Under the pieces are notes generated by a model that had not been told where the DNA came from, made no database searches, and saw only the letters and a list, made by a program, of their open reading frames with translations. DNA of 64,000 nt from Leptasterias polaris (Eukaryota; Echinodermata; Asteroidea; Forcipulatida; Asteriidae): NCBI GenBank assembly GCA_037783415.1, contig JAZGTN010000165.1, positions 186,001-250,000 on the forward strand, read 5' to 3'. Positions 46,599 to 56,830 of this stretch are shown here, piece by piece (within the stretch, counting starts at the first letter, position 1; every line of letters begins with the position of its first letter). Both the position numbers and the translations under genes were made by a program.

Positions 46599-48744
46599 TG
46601 TCGGACTCTGTTACACATTTCATATTAATATTATTATAACTCTTTTAGACTAGTCCGACGAAGATTTATTATTTAGACAAACACCACATGTGTGAGTGCA
46701 TGGAGGTAGAATTGAAGACTTCTCCTTATCAGTCGTAAAACAAACGATCGTTAAACCACGTCCTAGAGTTACTGTTCCCACGGTTTCTCCTGACCACAGC
46801 ACATTAATTGCCATGTCCGGAATTTCCCCCTCTCGCAAGCTCAGTAGTTTCTTTGTCTTAAATAGTTTGCCCAAATTTGGTCGTCTTTGCTGACCACGAA
46901 GTTATTTTAAAATGTAGTCCACTAGTCTTTTTTTGTGATTGGTTGAAGCTCATTTAGGACATCATTGTTTTAAGACTTTGACCAATCAAATAGTTATTTC
47001 TGTCCGAGTGCGTGACCAGCCGGGTTTTTAAACCCATGTTTCGCTCCTGGCTCCTCAGAAGCGAGAACGGCCTAAGATGCTAAGTCAGAAAAAGTGTCCC
47101 GCTATACACTTTGTCTTGACTTGATTGGAACGCGACGACTTTTCCCTAAAAGTGGTTCCTAAACTATTGCATCCCTTTTTCACGTGCTCTGTTGATACAG
47201 GTAAGCTACTTTTCATGTTATTTTCTATGTATAAACTTATTCCTTAATTGTATTTGATTATTGATTGATTGATTGTTCAACAAGGTGGTTGAAAACAAAC
47301 TCAAGATGGATGGAACAGTCCAATATGAGTTTCTAAATAGATTGTTTGAACAATGCTGTTAACTGTTTTTTGAGATGTATAGGATCACTAAATAATCTTT
47401 GTGTAACCTTTCTTATTGCTCACTACGTATACGGAAAAGCTTTAGGAGTTCCGTCCAATTACCGTTAGATTTTTGTGTTGCTTATATCTTTGATTTAGTT
47501 GTATAGCATTTTATTGATTGTAACAATTATACACTCGTATCTATTATTGTCGTTTATCAAGGCGTTTCATTTCTTGATAGAAATCCATTTAGTTATTGGA
47601 ATACTTAATTGAAGCATTCTCTGATTCAATCCAAGTTATCAAAACTAAACCGTTTATTGATAGCCATGATTCTATACTTTTGTCGAGACTTTCAAACACA
47701 AGTACTGCGCCTATAATTCTTGGCTATACTTATTTTGTCCTGAGATAACCTGTTTATAGTATAGCATGGTCATGCACATTATTTTCAACTAGTAGATTAT
47801 ACGACTGTTTGCTGTTTGGGATTATAAACAATTGTGATCTTTGACCGGTTGACCACCTATGTTCCGCACACATACACACAAAGATCTACGTTGAGCGATA
47901 TCCTTGATATGTTTTATTCAATATTCCTTTTCGAAGCCCAAGTGTTTTCCACATGATTATTATGTTCCTGAGAGAACATGTTCAAGTCGCCAATTTCATT
48001 GAACGAGTGATATTTTGTTTATTATAATTAGTTAGACTCAATTTTCTATGGTTGGTTGTATTTTGCATAATTGATTGATATAGAAGCGAGAACGGCCTAA
48101 GATGCTAAGTCAGAAAAAGTGTCCCGCTATACACTTTGTCTTGACTTGATTGGAACGCGACGACTTTTCCCTAAAAGTGGTTCCTAAACTATTGCATCCC
48201 TTTTTCACGTGCTCTGTTGATACAGATGTACTAGCCCCCCGGTCCGCTTTGGTAGATATGACCCGGTTCATCTCTCCACCTTGCCCCGCTTCTCAACCCC
48301 TTTCATCGCCTTTTTCCTGGACCTTGAGGTTGTCATCTTGGAGCCCATCTGAGTGACGTGTACCTTCCATCCCCAGCCGTAGAAGTGCAGATAAACCCAG
48401 CTAAGATCTTTACCAATATCCATGTATTTTCACCGATGTATTTTTGTATATTTTATCAAGTGTTAGATCGTATTCCATTTGATGATAATAACTTCTAACT
48501 GAAGCTATTGTATTTTAACCTAGACTTGTATTTATCAAATTCTTTATATTTCAATTGCTTGTTTATCATTTACATACTGTTGTTGGCATTATTTGTATGA
48601 ACCAATAATAATACGGTGATCCCAGTTGGAGAATCAAACCACATAATATAGCTGTCCGTTGCGTTTATTTACCGAGCAAGTTTCCCTTACACAACATAGA
48701 ACCGATCGCAGGCTCTAAATTAATAGAGGTAAAAACCTGTGACA
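46599..48744 (+). repeat. 5' LTR (2146 bp)
   Basis: It begins TGTCGGACTCTG and ends AACCTGTGACA (TG...CA). It is unusually long for a Gypsy LTR and carries an internal 144-bp direct repeat (47057-47200 and 48082-48225). GGGTTTTTAAACCC at about 47022 is a possible TATA-like element ahead of the first internal repeat. Its open frames (65-74 codons) are duplicated in the other LTR and are not convincing genes. Confidence 0.93.
47057..48225 (+). repeat. 144-bp direct repeat pair inside the LTR
   Basis: 47057-47200 and 48082-48225 are the same length and look identical by eye, from AGAAGCGAGAACGGCC to GTTGATACAG, and are offset by 1025 bp. The first copy is followed by GTAAGC, so it ends in a consensus splice donor CAG|GTAAGC. 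The second is preceded by GATAT and starts with AG. The same pair occurs in the 3' LTR at 55140-55283 and 56165-56308. Confidence 0.88.
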
Positions 48745-48748
48745 AAAT

Positions 48749-48766
48749 TGGAGGCACCGCCCGGAT
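48749..48766 (+). promoter_or_regulatory. Likely primer-binding site
   Basis: Four bases after the LTR end, TGGAGGCACCGCCCGGAT starts with TGG, the complement of a tRNA CCA end. I could not assign the tRNA. Confidence 0.6.
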
Positions 48767-49066
48767 CTTGCTCAATCCAATTATATTTCCCTCTCGTTGT
48801 TCTTATACCGTTTACTTTTTTTGTGCGAATTTACACTTTTGATGTCTTGAGGGAAGTTCTAAAAACCTTTAATGGAAGCACTTTTCACTTTGTACCATTG
48901 TTATTGATGCCATAATTTTGCTAACACCTTTTGATATTGTTGCTTGTTGTAGTTAACCGAAGTATTTTTTCCCACAACTGTTAACAACATAACTTGTTGT
49001 TATTCTGTTGAATTGCGTTAATACCGCCTTATATTTTGTAATTATAATTGTATCAACACGAGCACG

Positions 49067-50143
49067 ATGGAATTTACCGATGCCCTTAAGGAATTTTTGG
49101 AAGCGCAAGATAAATCGTTAGACGATTTAAAGGAGTCCCTAGGCATAGTTCCAGTCCCCAATGTTGTAGTTGAAGATGCTGACAAACCCAAGGCTGTTGT
49201 GATTGACAAAACCAATCTCAGTAATAGAGCGTATCGTAGGCTGAGGTTGTTCTCAGGGCGTACCCCTACTCCGGCTGGTGAGCTAGATTTTGAAAATTGG
49301 AGACGTCTTGCGAGACAGCTTATCAAGGATGACAGCATCTCCGACGGTGAGAAAAGAAGCAGGGTCACAGAATCCCTGGTTCCCCCGGCTTTAGACATCG
49401 TCTGGGCTGTAGGAGAAGGTGCATCGGCAAGCGAATATCTGGACTGCCTCTCCAAAGCATACGGGTCGACGGCTGATGGAGACGAACTGCTGACGGTGTT
49501 CCGGTGCGAGTATCAGAAGGATGGGGAGAAGGCGTCCGAATACTTGTTAAGGCTCCACACGATACTCACCCGGGTCGTTGAGAAAGGCGGCGCTGAGCCG
49601 AAGGACAGTCCAAAACTCCTGTGCAGCCAATTTCAGCGAGGCTGCCTCTACAATGACCCTCTCCTTCATACCCTGCAGCTCCAAGCTAAGAAGATGAACC
49701 CGCCCAGTGTCCTAGAATTGTTGAGAGAGGTGAGGGTGGCGGAGTCGCATCTGGAGGAGAAGATGGGCCGGAAGGCGGCACACCACTCCCCGCCTAAGAA
49801 GGTCTCCGTCTTGGAGCAGACAGTACTCACACCCCCGACAAAGATGACCGCCCCTAATTCCAGAAGTGAGGTGGAAGAGTTAAGAGAGGCCGTCGACCGC
49901 CTCCACCGAAGATTGGACGGACTCTTCAAGTCCCCACCAAATGGTCAGCGAGGCAACTCTTACCCTGGGAAGCAGAGGAACACCCACACCCGGTCTTTCT
50001 TCTGCTATAATTGTGGAGAGGATGGCCACCGCATGGACATGTGCAAGTCTCCCAAGAATCCGGCTCTTGTACAACAAAAGATGATGGCCCGTCTAGCTAT
50101 AAATAAGCCTCAGAGTTCGGGAAACGACAGTGGACAGCAGTAA
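49067..50143 (+). CDS. gag: Gag, PNMA-like, with CCHC zinc knuckle
   Basis: A 358-residue structural protein that would form the retrotransposon capsid and bind its RNA. The first ATG after the LTR gives MEFTDALKEFLE. The segment RLRLFSGRTPTPAGELDFEN, followed by a WRR...LIKDD and ESLVPPALDIV pattern, is like the capsid region of PNMA/ZCCHC-type Gag-derived host proteins. A CCHC zinc knuckle (C-X2-C-X4-H-X4-C, CYNCGEDGHRMDMC) lies at residues 313-326. Pol begins in the -1 frame, with an overlap at 50107-50143 that contains GGGAAAC. The frame is intact. Confidence 0.9.
   Translation: MEFTDALKEFLEAQDKSLDDLKESLGIVPVPNVVVEDADKPKAVVIDKTNLSNRAYRRLRLFSGRTPTPAGELDFENWRRLARQLIKDDSISDGEKRSRVTESLVPPALDIVWAVGEGASASEYLDCLSKAYGSTADGDELLTVFRCEYQKDGEKASEYLLRLHTILTRVVEKGGAEPKDSPKLLCSQFQRGCLYNDPLLHTLQLQAKKMNPPSVLELLREVRVAESHLEEKMGRKAAHHSPPKKVSVLEQTVLTPPTKMTAPNSRSEVEELREAVDRLHRRLDGLFKSPPNGQRGNSYPGKQRNTHTRSFFCYNCGEDGHRMDMCKSPKNPALVQQKMMARLAINKPQSSGNDSGQQ
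50119..50125 (+). promoter_or_regulatory. Putative -1 ribosomal frameshift heptamer GGGAAAC
   Basis: In the gag frame the bases group as G GGA AAC, exactly the X XXY YYZ slippery register. The pol (-1) frame is open from 50107, so slipping here leads directly into pol, and the gag stop is 16 bases downstream at 50141-50143. Confidence 0.65.
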
Positions 50144-50190
50144 AGGGCCCTCCTGCCGTCCCCAAACCATCTAAGGGTTCAGCGAAACTA

Positions 50191-51636
50191 ATGGCAACTG
50201 CGACCAGTTATCACGAGTCTCCTTCATGTGATGATGTCCCAAGTATCCCCAGGGGTGTCATCGGCGACCAGGCTACTACCCCTGTCTTCGTCGACGGGCA
50301 CTCCACGATTTGTCTCCTTGATACCGGGTCGCAGGTTACCTGCGTGACAGAGAAGTTTTACCAAAGTTTCCTGAAGCACCGCCAACTCCAACCCCTATCG
50401 CACCTTGCGGTGATAGGGGCAGCCGACCAAATAGTACCATACAAGGGTTATATAGAAGTTAGTCTTATGTTCCCTGCTAGCACAGCAGGGACGCAACATG
50501 AAATTACTACCCTCGCCCTTGTGTGTCCAAGCCGTCAGGGAAAGGATGATGTCCCCCTGCTCGTGGGCACAAACACTAGCGTCGTGAGGGAGATGTTGTG
50601 GGTGTGCCAGTTGAAGGCTGGGAAACAGTTTATCAACCATCTCTCCGTCGATTGTGCTTGGGCGAAAGCCTATAAGTGCAACTCTTTCTCACAATCCGCC
50701 CAGACAGCTAGCTGTACTCAGACTGCCGTCCTAAATACAGTTTCTCCTTCGTTGGTTTCCTTAGATTTTGATTTTAAAGCTTCCCCCCTTCCCATCGAAG
50801 GTGTAGATAGAATTAAGAAGTTACTTCATGATAAGATCCAAGTTTTCTCTCAAGGTGACTTAGATATCGGTTGTACGTCAACAGTCAAACACACTATCAA
50901 CCTCTCAGATGAGACCCCTTTTCGAGAGAACTGTAGGCGAATTCCTCCCGCTGACTTTGCTGATGCTAAGCAACATCTTCAAGACCTTCAAGAAAAGGGG
51001 ATTATCCAGGAATCAGCAAGCCAATTTGCATCACCGATAGTCTTGGTTCGAAAGAAGAATGGTGACATTCGCCTATGTATTGATTATCGCAAACTGAATG
51101 GCCGCACTATAAGGGATCAATACTCAATACCAAGGATAGAAGATACACTCCACGCCATGAATGGTTCAAAATGGTTTTCTTGCCTCGATTTAAAGTCTGG
51201 ATACTATCAGATTGAGATGGCAGAGAAAGATAAACATAAGACTGCTTTCTGGTGTCCTTTGGGTTTTTATGAGTTCAATCGAATGCCTCAAGGCATTACC
51301 AATGCACCTGCCACGTTCCAACGACTCATGGAAAGGTGCATGGGTGATCTTCTTCATAATGGTGTATATGTCTATTTAGATGATATAATTGTATTCGCTA
51401 ACACTGTTGAAGAACATGAAGCCCGTCTTTTCCAGGTTTTGGATCGTCTCCGTCAGTTTGGGTTAAAACTTAGTCCCGAGAAATGCAAGTTCTTCCAGTC
51501 TTCGGTAAAATGTCTTGGGCATGTGATTTCTGCTGATGGTGTTTTCATTTCATTTCATTTCATTTATTATTTCACAGGGCAGAAACAATCACAAATAAAG
51601 AACAACAAAAGAGATAAACATAAGTACATTTTGTAG
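50191..51636 (+). CDS. pol: Pol, N-terminal part: protease and reverse transcriptase (truncated by insertion)
   Basis: The frame is open from 50107 (after frameshift) or from the ATG at 50191. The aspartic protease active site CLLDTGSQVTC is near residue 44. Reverse transcriptase starts near residue 235, with motifs ASPIVLVRKKNGDIRLCIDY, LDLKSGYYQI, FNRMPQGITNAPATFQRLM and the catalytic YVYLDDIIVF near residue 395, then LGHVISADGV. After 51541 the frame enters unrelated sequence (SFHFIYYF...) and stops at 51634-51636. RT copies the element RNA to DNA in capsid-like particles. The matching remainder of pol resumes at about 51744 in another frame. Confidence 0.9.
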   Translation: MATATSYHESPSCDDVPSIPRGVIGDQATTPVFVDGHSTICLLDTGSQVTCVTEKFYQSFLKHRQLQPLSHLAVIGAADQIVPYKGYIEVSLMFPASTAGTQHEITTLALVCPSRQGKDDVPLLVGTNTSVVREMLWVCQLKAGKQFINHLSVDCAWAKAYKCNSFSQSAQTASCTQTAVLNTVSPSLVSLDFDFKASPLPIEGVDRIKKLLHDKIQVFSQGDLDIGCTSTVKHTINLSDETPFRENCRRIPPADFADAKQHLQDLQEKGIIQESASQFASPIVLVRKKNGDIRLCIDYRKLNGRTIRDQYSIPRIEDTLHAMNGSKWFSCLDLKSGYYQIEMAEKDKHKTAFWCPLGFYEFNRMPQGITNAPATFQRLMERCMGDLLHNGVYVYLDDIIVFANTVEEHEARLFQVLDRLRQFGLKLSPEKCKFFQSSVKCLGHVISADGVFISFHFIYYFTGQKQSQIKNNKRDKHKYIL

Positions 51637-51743
51637 AGAAGCAAACATGACACAAAGTTGACAGCACCCCTGTAGGATCACCAAATGCGAACCAAATCAC
51701 AATCGAGTGGCTTTCCAATTTATGCTGCCAAACCGACCCATGC
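51541..51743 (-). mobile_element. Short insertion disrupting pol, SINE/LINE tail-like
   Basis: Between SADGV and TDPCKIDAVKSW, both standard for Gypsy RT, lie about 200 extra bases. They begin with (TTTCA)n at 51541-51560, which in reverse complement is an (ATGAA)n tail as in SINE or LINE 3' ends. The insertion changes frame by two and brings in a stop. Just downstream, ACCGACCCATGC is tandemly duplicated (51732-51743 and 51744-51755). An intron is a less likely reading, since no donor fits the frame. Confidence 0.65.
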
Positions 51744-51845
51744 ACCGACCCATGCAAGATAGATGCAGTTAAATCTTGGCCGGTCCCCAACAACGCCAGA
51801 GAACTGAAGTCCTTTCTGGGGTTTACCGGCTACTACAGAAGATTT

Positions 51846-54617
51846 GTGGAGAATTATTCTGCAATAGCCAAGCCCTTGAATCAACTGACCGCCGGTTGCG
51901 ACCTGACGAGAAAACGTTTTGTTAAGAAGTTGAAAACTAAACGTCAAGCCAAACTTAGGAGCCCCAACGAGCCTTTCGGCGAACTATGGTCTCCATCATG
52001 CCAGGTCTCATTCGATACCATTGTGCAGAAACTAACCACTGCTCCGGTGTTGGGTTTTGTAGACTACAGCCGGCCATTCTTCCTTCACACCGATGCAAGT
52101 GGGACTGGGTTGGGAGCGGCTCTGTACCAAGAAGATGACGATGGTCGCCCCCACGTTATAGCCTATGCCAGCCGTGGCCTGTCTAAGAGCGAGTTAAACT
52201 ACCCTGCCTACAAGTGGGAGTTTTTGGCTTTAAAGTGGGCGGTAACCGAAAAGTTCCGCGACTACTTATATGGTGGTAAGTTCACCGTATTAACAGACAA
52301 CAATCCGCTGACTTATGTCCTGACGACCGCCAAGCTTGATGCCACCGGCCATCGCTGGCTAGCTGCACTATCTAACTTTGATTTCCGAATCAAGTACCGT
52401 CCTGGTAGCAAAAACGCTGATGCTGATGGACTGTCACGAAGACCCCAACCACCACCAACAGCAAATGACGAGTCGAGGGAAGTGGAAGGAAAGATCGCTC
52501 AACTCTGCGATCGCATGGGCCACTACAGCGAAGATGGGATTTGTTCAAAGGAAGTTTTCCAAGCCATTTGCCAACGGCACAGTGTCAGAGTACAAGCAGA
52601 GAACACGACAGTTGCCAGGCCAGACGATGATGAGCCAGCCCTTGTAGAAAGCTTGACCGATTCCCCACAAGCTATCCCACCAGAATTTGTTACCCAGACT
52701 GCGTTGCCAATGACGACTCCTGAAGACTGGAGACAACTACAGTGTGAAGATGATAATATCAGACTCGTTATTGAATGTGTCCAGAATGGTGTATGTCCCC
52801 ATGGTGCTGAGCGAGCACAGTTGCCAAGAGAGTCCCAGCTCCTCCTTCGTCATTGGGATAAGTTGAAACTTAATGATGGTGTTTTATACCGCAATAGTTC
52901 TAGTAATGGTCGTGAATTATCCCAACTTGTTGTCCCAAAGAATCAAAGAAAAGAGGCACTCCGAGGCATTCATGACGATGTCGGCCACCTTGGTTTCGAC
53001 AGGACCCTTGATCTTGCTCGGTCCCGATTCTATTGGCCTAAGATGACTACAGATGTGGAGTTCAAATGTCAAACATGTGAGCGGTGCGTACGAAGAAAAA
53101 GAAAGGCTATGAAGACCGCACCCCTTGTCTCCATCCAAACCACGGCACCTATGCAACTCGTGTGCATTGATTTCTTAAGCCTGGAACCTGATGCTAGCAA
53201 CACCAAAGATATTTTGGTTGTGTCGGACCATTACACCCGCTATGCACAGGCTTTTCCTACCAAGAATCAGACATCTCATACGGTTGCCAAGGTGTTATGG
53301 GAAAACTACTTCGTACACTATGGGTTTCCAGAGCGACTACACTCCGACCAGGGACGGGATTTTGAGGCTCGTCTTATTCAAGATTTGTGTACTGTCTCCG
53401 GAATTAAGAAGTCGAGAACGACTCCCTACCACCCCCAGGGAAACGGTCAGTGTGAGCGATTTAATCAAACCCTGTTAAACATGCTCGGCACCCTAGATGA
53501 AGAACAGAAGAAAAAGTGGAGATTATACGTCGGCCCCCTGGTACACGCCTACAACTGTACCAAGCATGCGTCCACCAACATGTCCCCATATTTTCTAATG
53601 TTCGGTCGTGAACCAAGACTTCCCATTGATGTTCAGTTTGGATTGCCAACACAGCAAGGTAAAACTAACCACACCCAGTACGCTATTGACCTTAAGGAGA
53701 GGATGCGTCGAGCCCACGAACTTGCCTCAGCCGCTATGGAGAAAACCGCTCTGAAGTACAAGGCCCGCTACGACAAACGAGTTCGTGATCATACACTTGA
53801 ATCAGGGGATCGTGTGTTGGTGAAAAACGTCGGCCTGAAGGGTCCACACAAACTTGCTGACCGTTGGAGCAAGACAGTTTATCGGGTACGACAACGACTG
53901 AGTCCAGATATTCCAGTCTATTTGGTAGAGCCAATCGATGATGATGGTCCACTGAAAACACTTCATCGCAACATGCTCCTCCCATGTGGCTTTGTCCCCT
54001 CATGTGAAGATGAACCTAGTGCTAGGAACCGACCACAGCCTAAACCCCGCCGTAGGCGTCCCCATCGAAGACCACTCCCAACGCCACAAAATGACGATAT
54101 GGCAGATGCATTGGACTCCGACATTTCTGATGATAACTTTTATGTTTTACATCCAGTCCCCGCCCCAAGAAAGACAGCCACTCTTAACCCAAGCGCACCA
54201 GTCTTTATTCCGGTACCTTCGATAGATGATGTCATTGAAGTATCCACCCCGACGGAGGAGAGTGAACCTGCCCAATGCTCACCCAGCCTAGTCTCCGATG
54301 AGCCAATGCCCTCTGAAGAAAGTCCTACTACTTCTTCTTCTTCTTCACACTCGTCATCTGATGACCCAGAGGACAAGAGTATAACGGGAGAGGAGTCTAA
54401 CCCTGAACCCCCAGTTCATGTAGCCAGTGGGACAACCTCAGTCGATACAGATACTAAAGACACCCCTATTCCCTATCCACGGCGAAATAGGAAACCGCCT
54501 CAATATTATGGTTTTGAAGAGCAAAAAGCAAAACTTCTTGAGCAGCATTTAACTATGCAACAGAGAGCTTTAGAAGTTACCAGTAGTTTAATTAGTGCAT
54601 TTTATCACAAGGATTAG
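51846..54617 (+). CDS. pol: Pol, C-terminal part: end of RT, RNase H, integrase
   Basis: The frame is open from about 51744 (TDPCKIDAVKSWPV, then FLGFTGYYRRFVENYS of the RT connection) with a Met at 51846. RNase H has FLHTDASGTGLGAAL, the YPAYKWEFLALKWAV helix and the LTDNNPL strand. Integrase has an HHCC zinc domain (HDDVGHLGF ... CQTCERC), then a catalytic D in CIDFLS, a second in LHSDQGRDFE and the E in HPQGNGQCERFNQ. A long acidic, serine-rich tail follows with the motif YPRRNRKPPQYYGF. The protein cuts and joins the DNA copy into the genome. It is intact apart from the upstream insertion. Confidence 0.92.
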   Translation: MENYSAIAKPLNQLTAGCDLTRKRFVKKLKTKRQAKLRSPNEPFGELWSPSCQVSFDTIVQKLTTAPVLGFVDYSRPFFLHTDASGTGLGAALYQEDDDGRPHVIAYASRGLSKSELNYPAYKWEFLALKWAVTEKFRDYLYGGKFTVLTDNNPLTYVLTTAKLDATGHRWLAALSNFDFRIKYRPGSKNADADGLSRRPQPPPTANDESREVEGKIAQLCDRMGHYSEDGICSKEVFQAICQRHSVRVQAENTTVARPDDDEPALVESLTDSPQAIPPEFVTQTALPMTTPEDWRQLQCEDDNIRLVIECVQNGVCPHGAERAQLPRESQLLLRHWDKLKLNDGVLYRNSSSNGRELSQLVVPKNQRKEALRGIHDDVGHLGFDRTLDLARSRFYWPKMTTDVEFKCQTCERCVRRKRKAMKTAPLVSIQTTAPMQLVCIDFLSLEPDASNTKDILVVSDHYTRYAQAFPTKNQTSHTVAKVLWENYFVHYGFPERLHSDQGRDFEARLIQDLCTVSGIKKSRTTPYHPQGNGQCERFNQTLLNMLGTLDEEQKKKWRLYVGPLVHAYNCTKHASTNMSPYFLMFGREPRLPIDVQFGLPTQQGKTNHTQYAIDLKERMRRAHELASAAMEKTALKYKARYDKRVRDHTLESGDRVLVKNVGLKGPHKLADRWSKTVYRVRQRLSPDIPVYLVEPIDDDGPLKTLHRNMLLPCGFVPSCEDEPSARNRPQPKPRRRRPHRRPLPTPQNDDMADALDSDISDDNFYVLHPVPAPRKTATLNPSAPVFIPVPSIDDVIEVSTPTEESEPAQCSPSLVSDEPMPSEESPTTSSSSSHSSSDDPEDKSITGEESNPEPPVHVASGTTSVDTDTKDTPIPYPRRNRKPPQYYGFEEQKAKLLEQHLTMQQRALEVTSSLISAFYHKD

Positions 54618-54670
54618 AATTGTTGAAGTCTTTTGATAGTAGGATACATGTCGAGGACGCCATGATTTAA

Positions 54671-54681
54671 GAAGCCGAGAA
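54671..54681 (+). promoter_or_regulatory. Probable polypurine tract
   Basis: GAAGCCGAGAA lies directly before the 3' LTR and is purine-rich except for CC, as expected for the plus-strand primer. Confidence 0.55.
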
Positions 54682-56826
54682 TGTCGGACTCTGTTACACA
54701 TTTCATATTAATATTATTATAACTCTTTTAGACTAGTCCGACGAAGATTTATTATTTAGACAAACACCACATGTGTGAGTGCATGGAGGTAGAATTGAAG
54801 ACTTCTCCTTATCAGTCGTAAAACAAACGATCGTTAAACCACGTCCTAGAGTTACTGTTCCCACGGTTTCTCCTGACCACAGCACATTAATTGCCATGTC
54901 CGGAATTTCCCCCTCTCGCAAGCTCAGTAGTTTCTTTGTCTTAAATAGTTTGCCCAAATTTGGTCGTCTTTGCTGACCACGAAGTTATTTTAAAATGTAG
55001 TCCACTAGTCTTTTTTTGTGATTGGTTGAAGCTCATTTAGGACATCATTGTTTTAAGACTTTGACCAATCAAATAGTTATTTCTGTCCGAGTGCGTGACC
55101 AGCCGGGTTTTTAAACCCATGTTTCGCTCCTGGCTCCTCAGAAGCGAGAACGGCCTAAGATGCTAAGTCAGAAAAAGTGTCCCGCTATACACTTTGTCTT
55201 GACTTGATTGGAACGCGACGACTTTTCCCTAAAAGTGGTTCCTAAACTATTGCATCCCTTTTTCACGTGCTCTGTTGATACAGGTAAGCTACTTTTCATG
55301 TTATTTTCTATGTATAAACTTATTCCTTAATTGTATTTGATTATTGATTGATTGATTGTTCAACAAGGTGGTTGAAAACAAACTCAAGATGGATGGAACA
55401 GTCCAATATGAGTTTCTAAATAGATTGTTTGAACAATGCTGTTAACTGTTTTTTGAGATGTATAGGATCACTAAATAATCTTTGTGTAACCTTTCTTATT
55501 GCTCACTACGTATACGGAAAAGCTTTAGGAGTTCCGTCCAATTACCGTTAGATTTTTGTGTTGCTTATATCTTTGATTTAGTTGTATAGCATTTTATTGA
55601 TTGTAACAATTATACACTCGTATCTATTATTGTCGTTTATCAAGGCGTTTCATTTCTTGATAGAAATCCATTTAGTTATTGGAATACTTAATTGAAGCAT
55701 TCTCTGATTCAATCCAAGTTATCAAAACTAAACCGTTTATTGATAGCCATGATTCTATACTTTTGTCGAGACTTTCAAACACAAGTACTGCGCCTATAAT
55801 TCTTGGCTATACTTATTTTGTCCTGAGATAACCTGTTTATAGTATAGCATGGTCATGCACATTATTTTCAACTAGTAGATTATACGACTGTTTGCTGTTT
55901 GGGATTATAAACAATTGTGATCTTTGACCGGTTGACCACCTATGTTCCGCACACATACACACAAAGATCTACGTTGAGCGATATCCTTGATATGTTTTAT
56001 TCAATATTCCTTTTCGAAGCCCAAGTGTTTTCCACATGATTATTATGTTCCTGAGAGAACATGTTCAAGTCGCCAATTTCATTGAACGAGTGATATTTTG
56101 TTTATTATAATTAGTTAGACTCAATTTTCTATGGTTGGTTGTATTTTGCATAATTGATTGATATAGAAGCGAGAACGGCCTAAGATGCTAAGTCAGAAAA
56201 AGTGTCCCGCTATACACTTTGTCTTGACTTGATTGGAACGCGACGACTTTTCCCTAAAAGTGGTTCCTAAACTATTGCATCCCTTTTTCACGTGCTCTGT
56301 TGATACAGATGTACTAGCCCCCAGGTCCGCTTTGGTAGATATGACCCGGTTCATCTCTCCACCTTGCCCCGCTTCTCAACCCCTTTCATCGCCTTTTTCC
56401 TGGACCTTGAGGTTGTCATCTTGGAGCCCATCTGAGTGACGTGTACCTTCCATCCCCAGCCGTAGAAGTGCAGATAAACCCAGCTAAGATCTTTACCAAT
56501 ATCCATGTATTTTCACCGATGTATTTTTGTATATTTTATCAAGTGTTAGATCGTATTCCATTTGATGATAATAACTTCTAACTGAAGCTATTGTATTTTA
56601 ACCTAGACTTGTATTTATCAAATTCTTTATATTTCAATTGCTTGTTTATCATTTACATACTGTTGTTGGCATTATTTGTATGAACCAATAATAATACGGT
56701 GATCCCAGTTGGAGAATCAAACCACATATATAGCTGTCCGTTGCGTTTATTTACCGAGCAAGTTTCCCTTACACAACATAGAACCGATCGCAGGCTCTAA
56801 ATTAATAGAGGTAAAAACCTGTGACA
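54682..56826 (+). repeat. 3' LTR (2145 bp)
   Basis: It matches the 5' LTR from TGTCGGACTCTG to AACCTGTGACA, at an offset of 8083 bp until the indel near 56737. Two differences were found by eye. It carries the same internal 144-bp repeat pair. Confidence 0.93.
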
Positions 56827-56830
56827 GCAA

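Larger units (their letters stand above)
46599..56826 (+). mobile_element. Ty3/Gypsy LTR retrotransposon (~10.2 kb), young, pol interrupted
   Basis: Complete structure: 5' LTR 46599-48744, primer-binding region from 48749, gag 49067-50143, pol (protease, reverse transcriptase, RNase H, integrase) to 54617, a purine-rich tract before 54682, and 3' LTR 54682-56826. It is flanked by GCAA on both sides (46595-46598 and 56827-56830), a 4-bp target duplication. By eye the LTRs differ at only two places, a C/A change at 48240 and a 1-base indel near 48654, so insertion is very recent. The protease-RT-RNase H-integrase order identifies Ty3/Gypsy (Metaviridae). No envelope frame is visible. The pol frame is broken by a short insertion around 51541-51731, so this copy is probably not autonomous. 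Confidence 0.95.

Noticed and set aside
48150..48356. A 68-codon frame present in both LTRs.
   Set aside because: Identity is due to LTR duplication, and there is no recognised domain or conserved start context.
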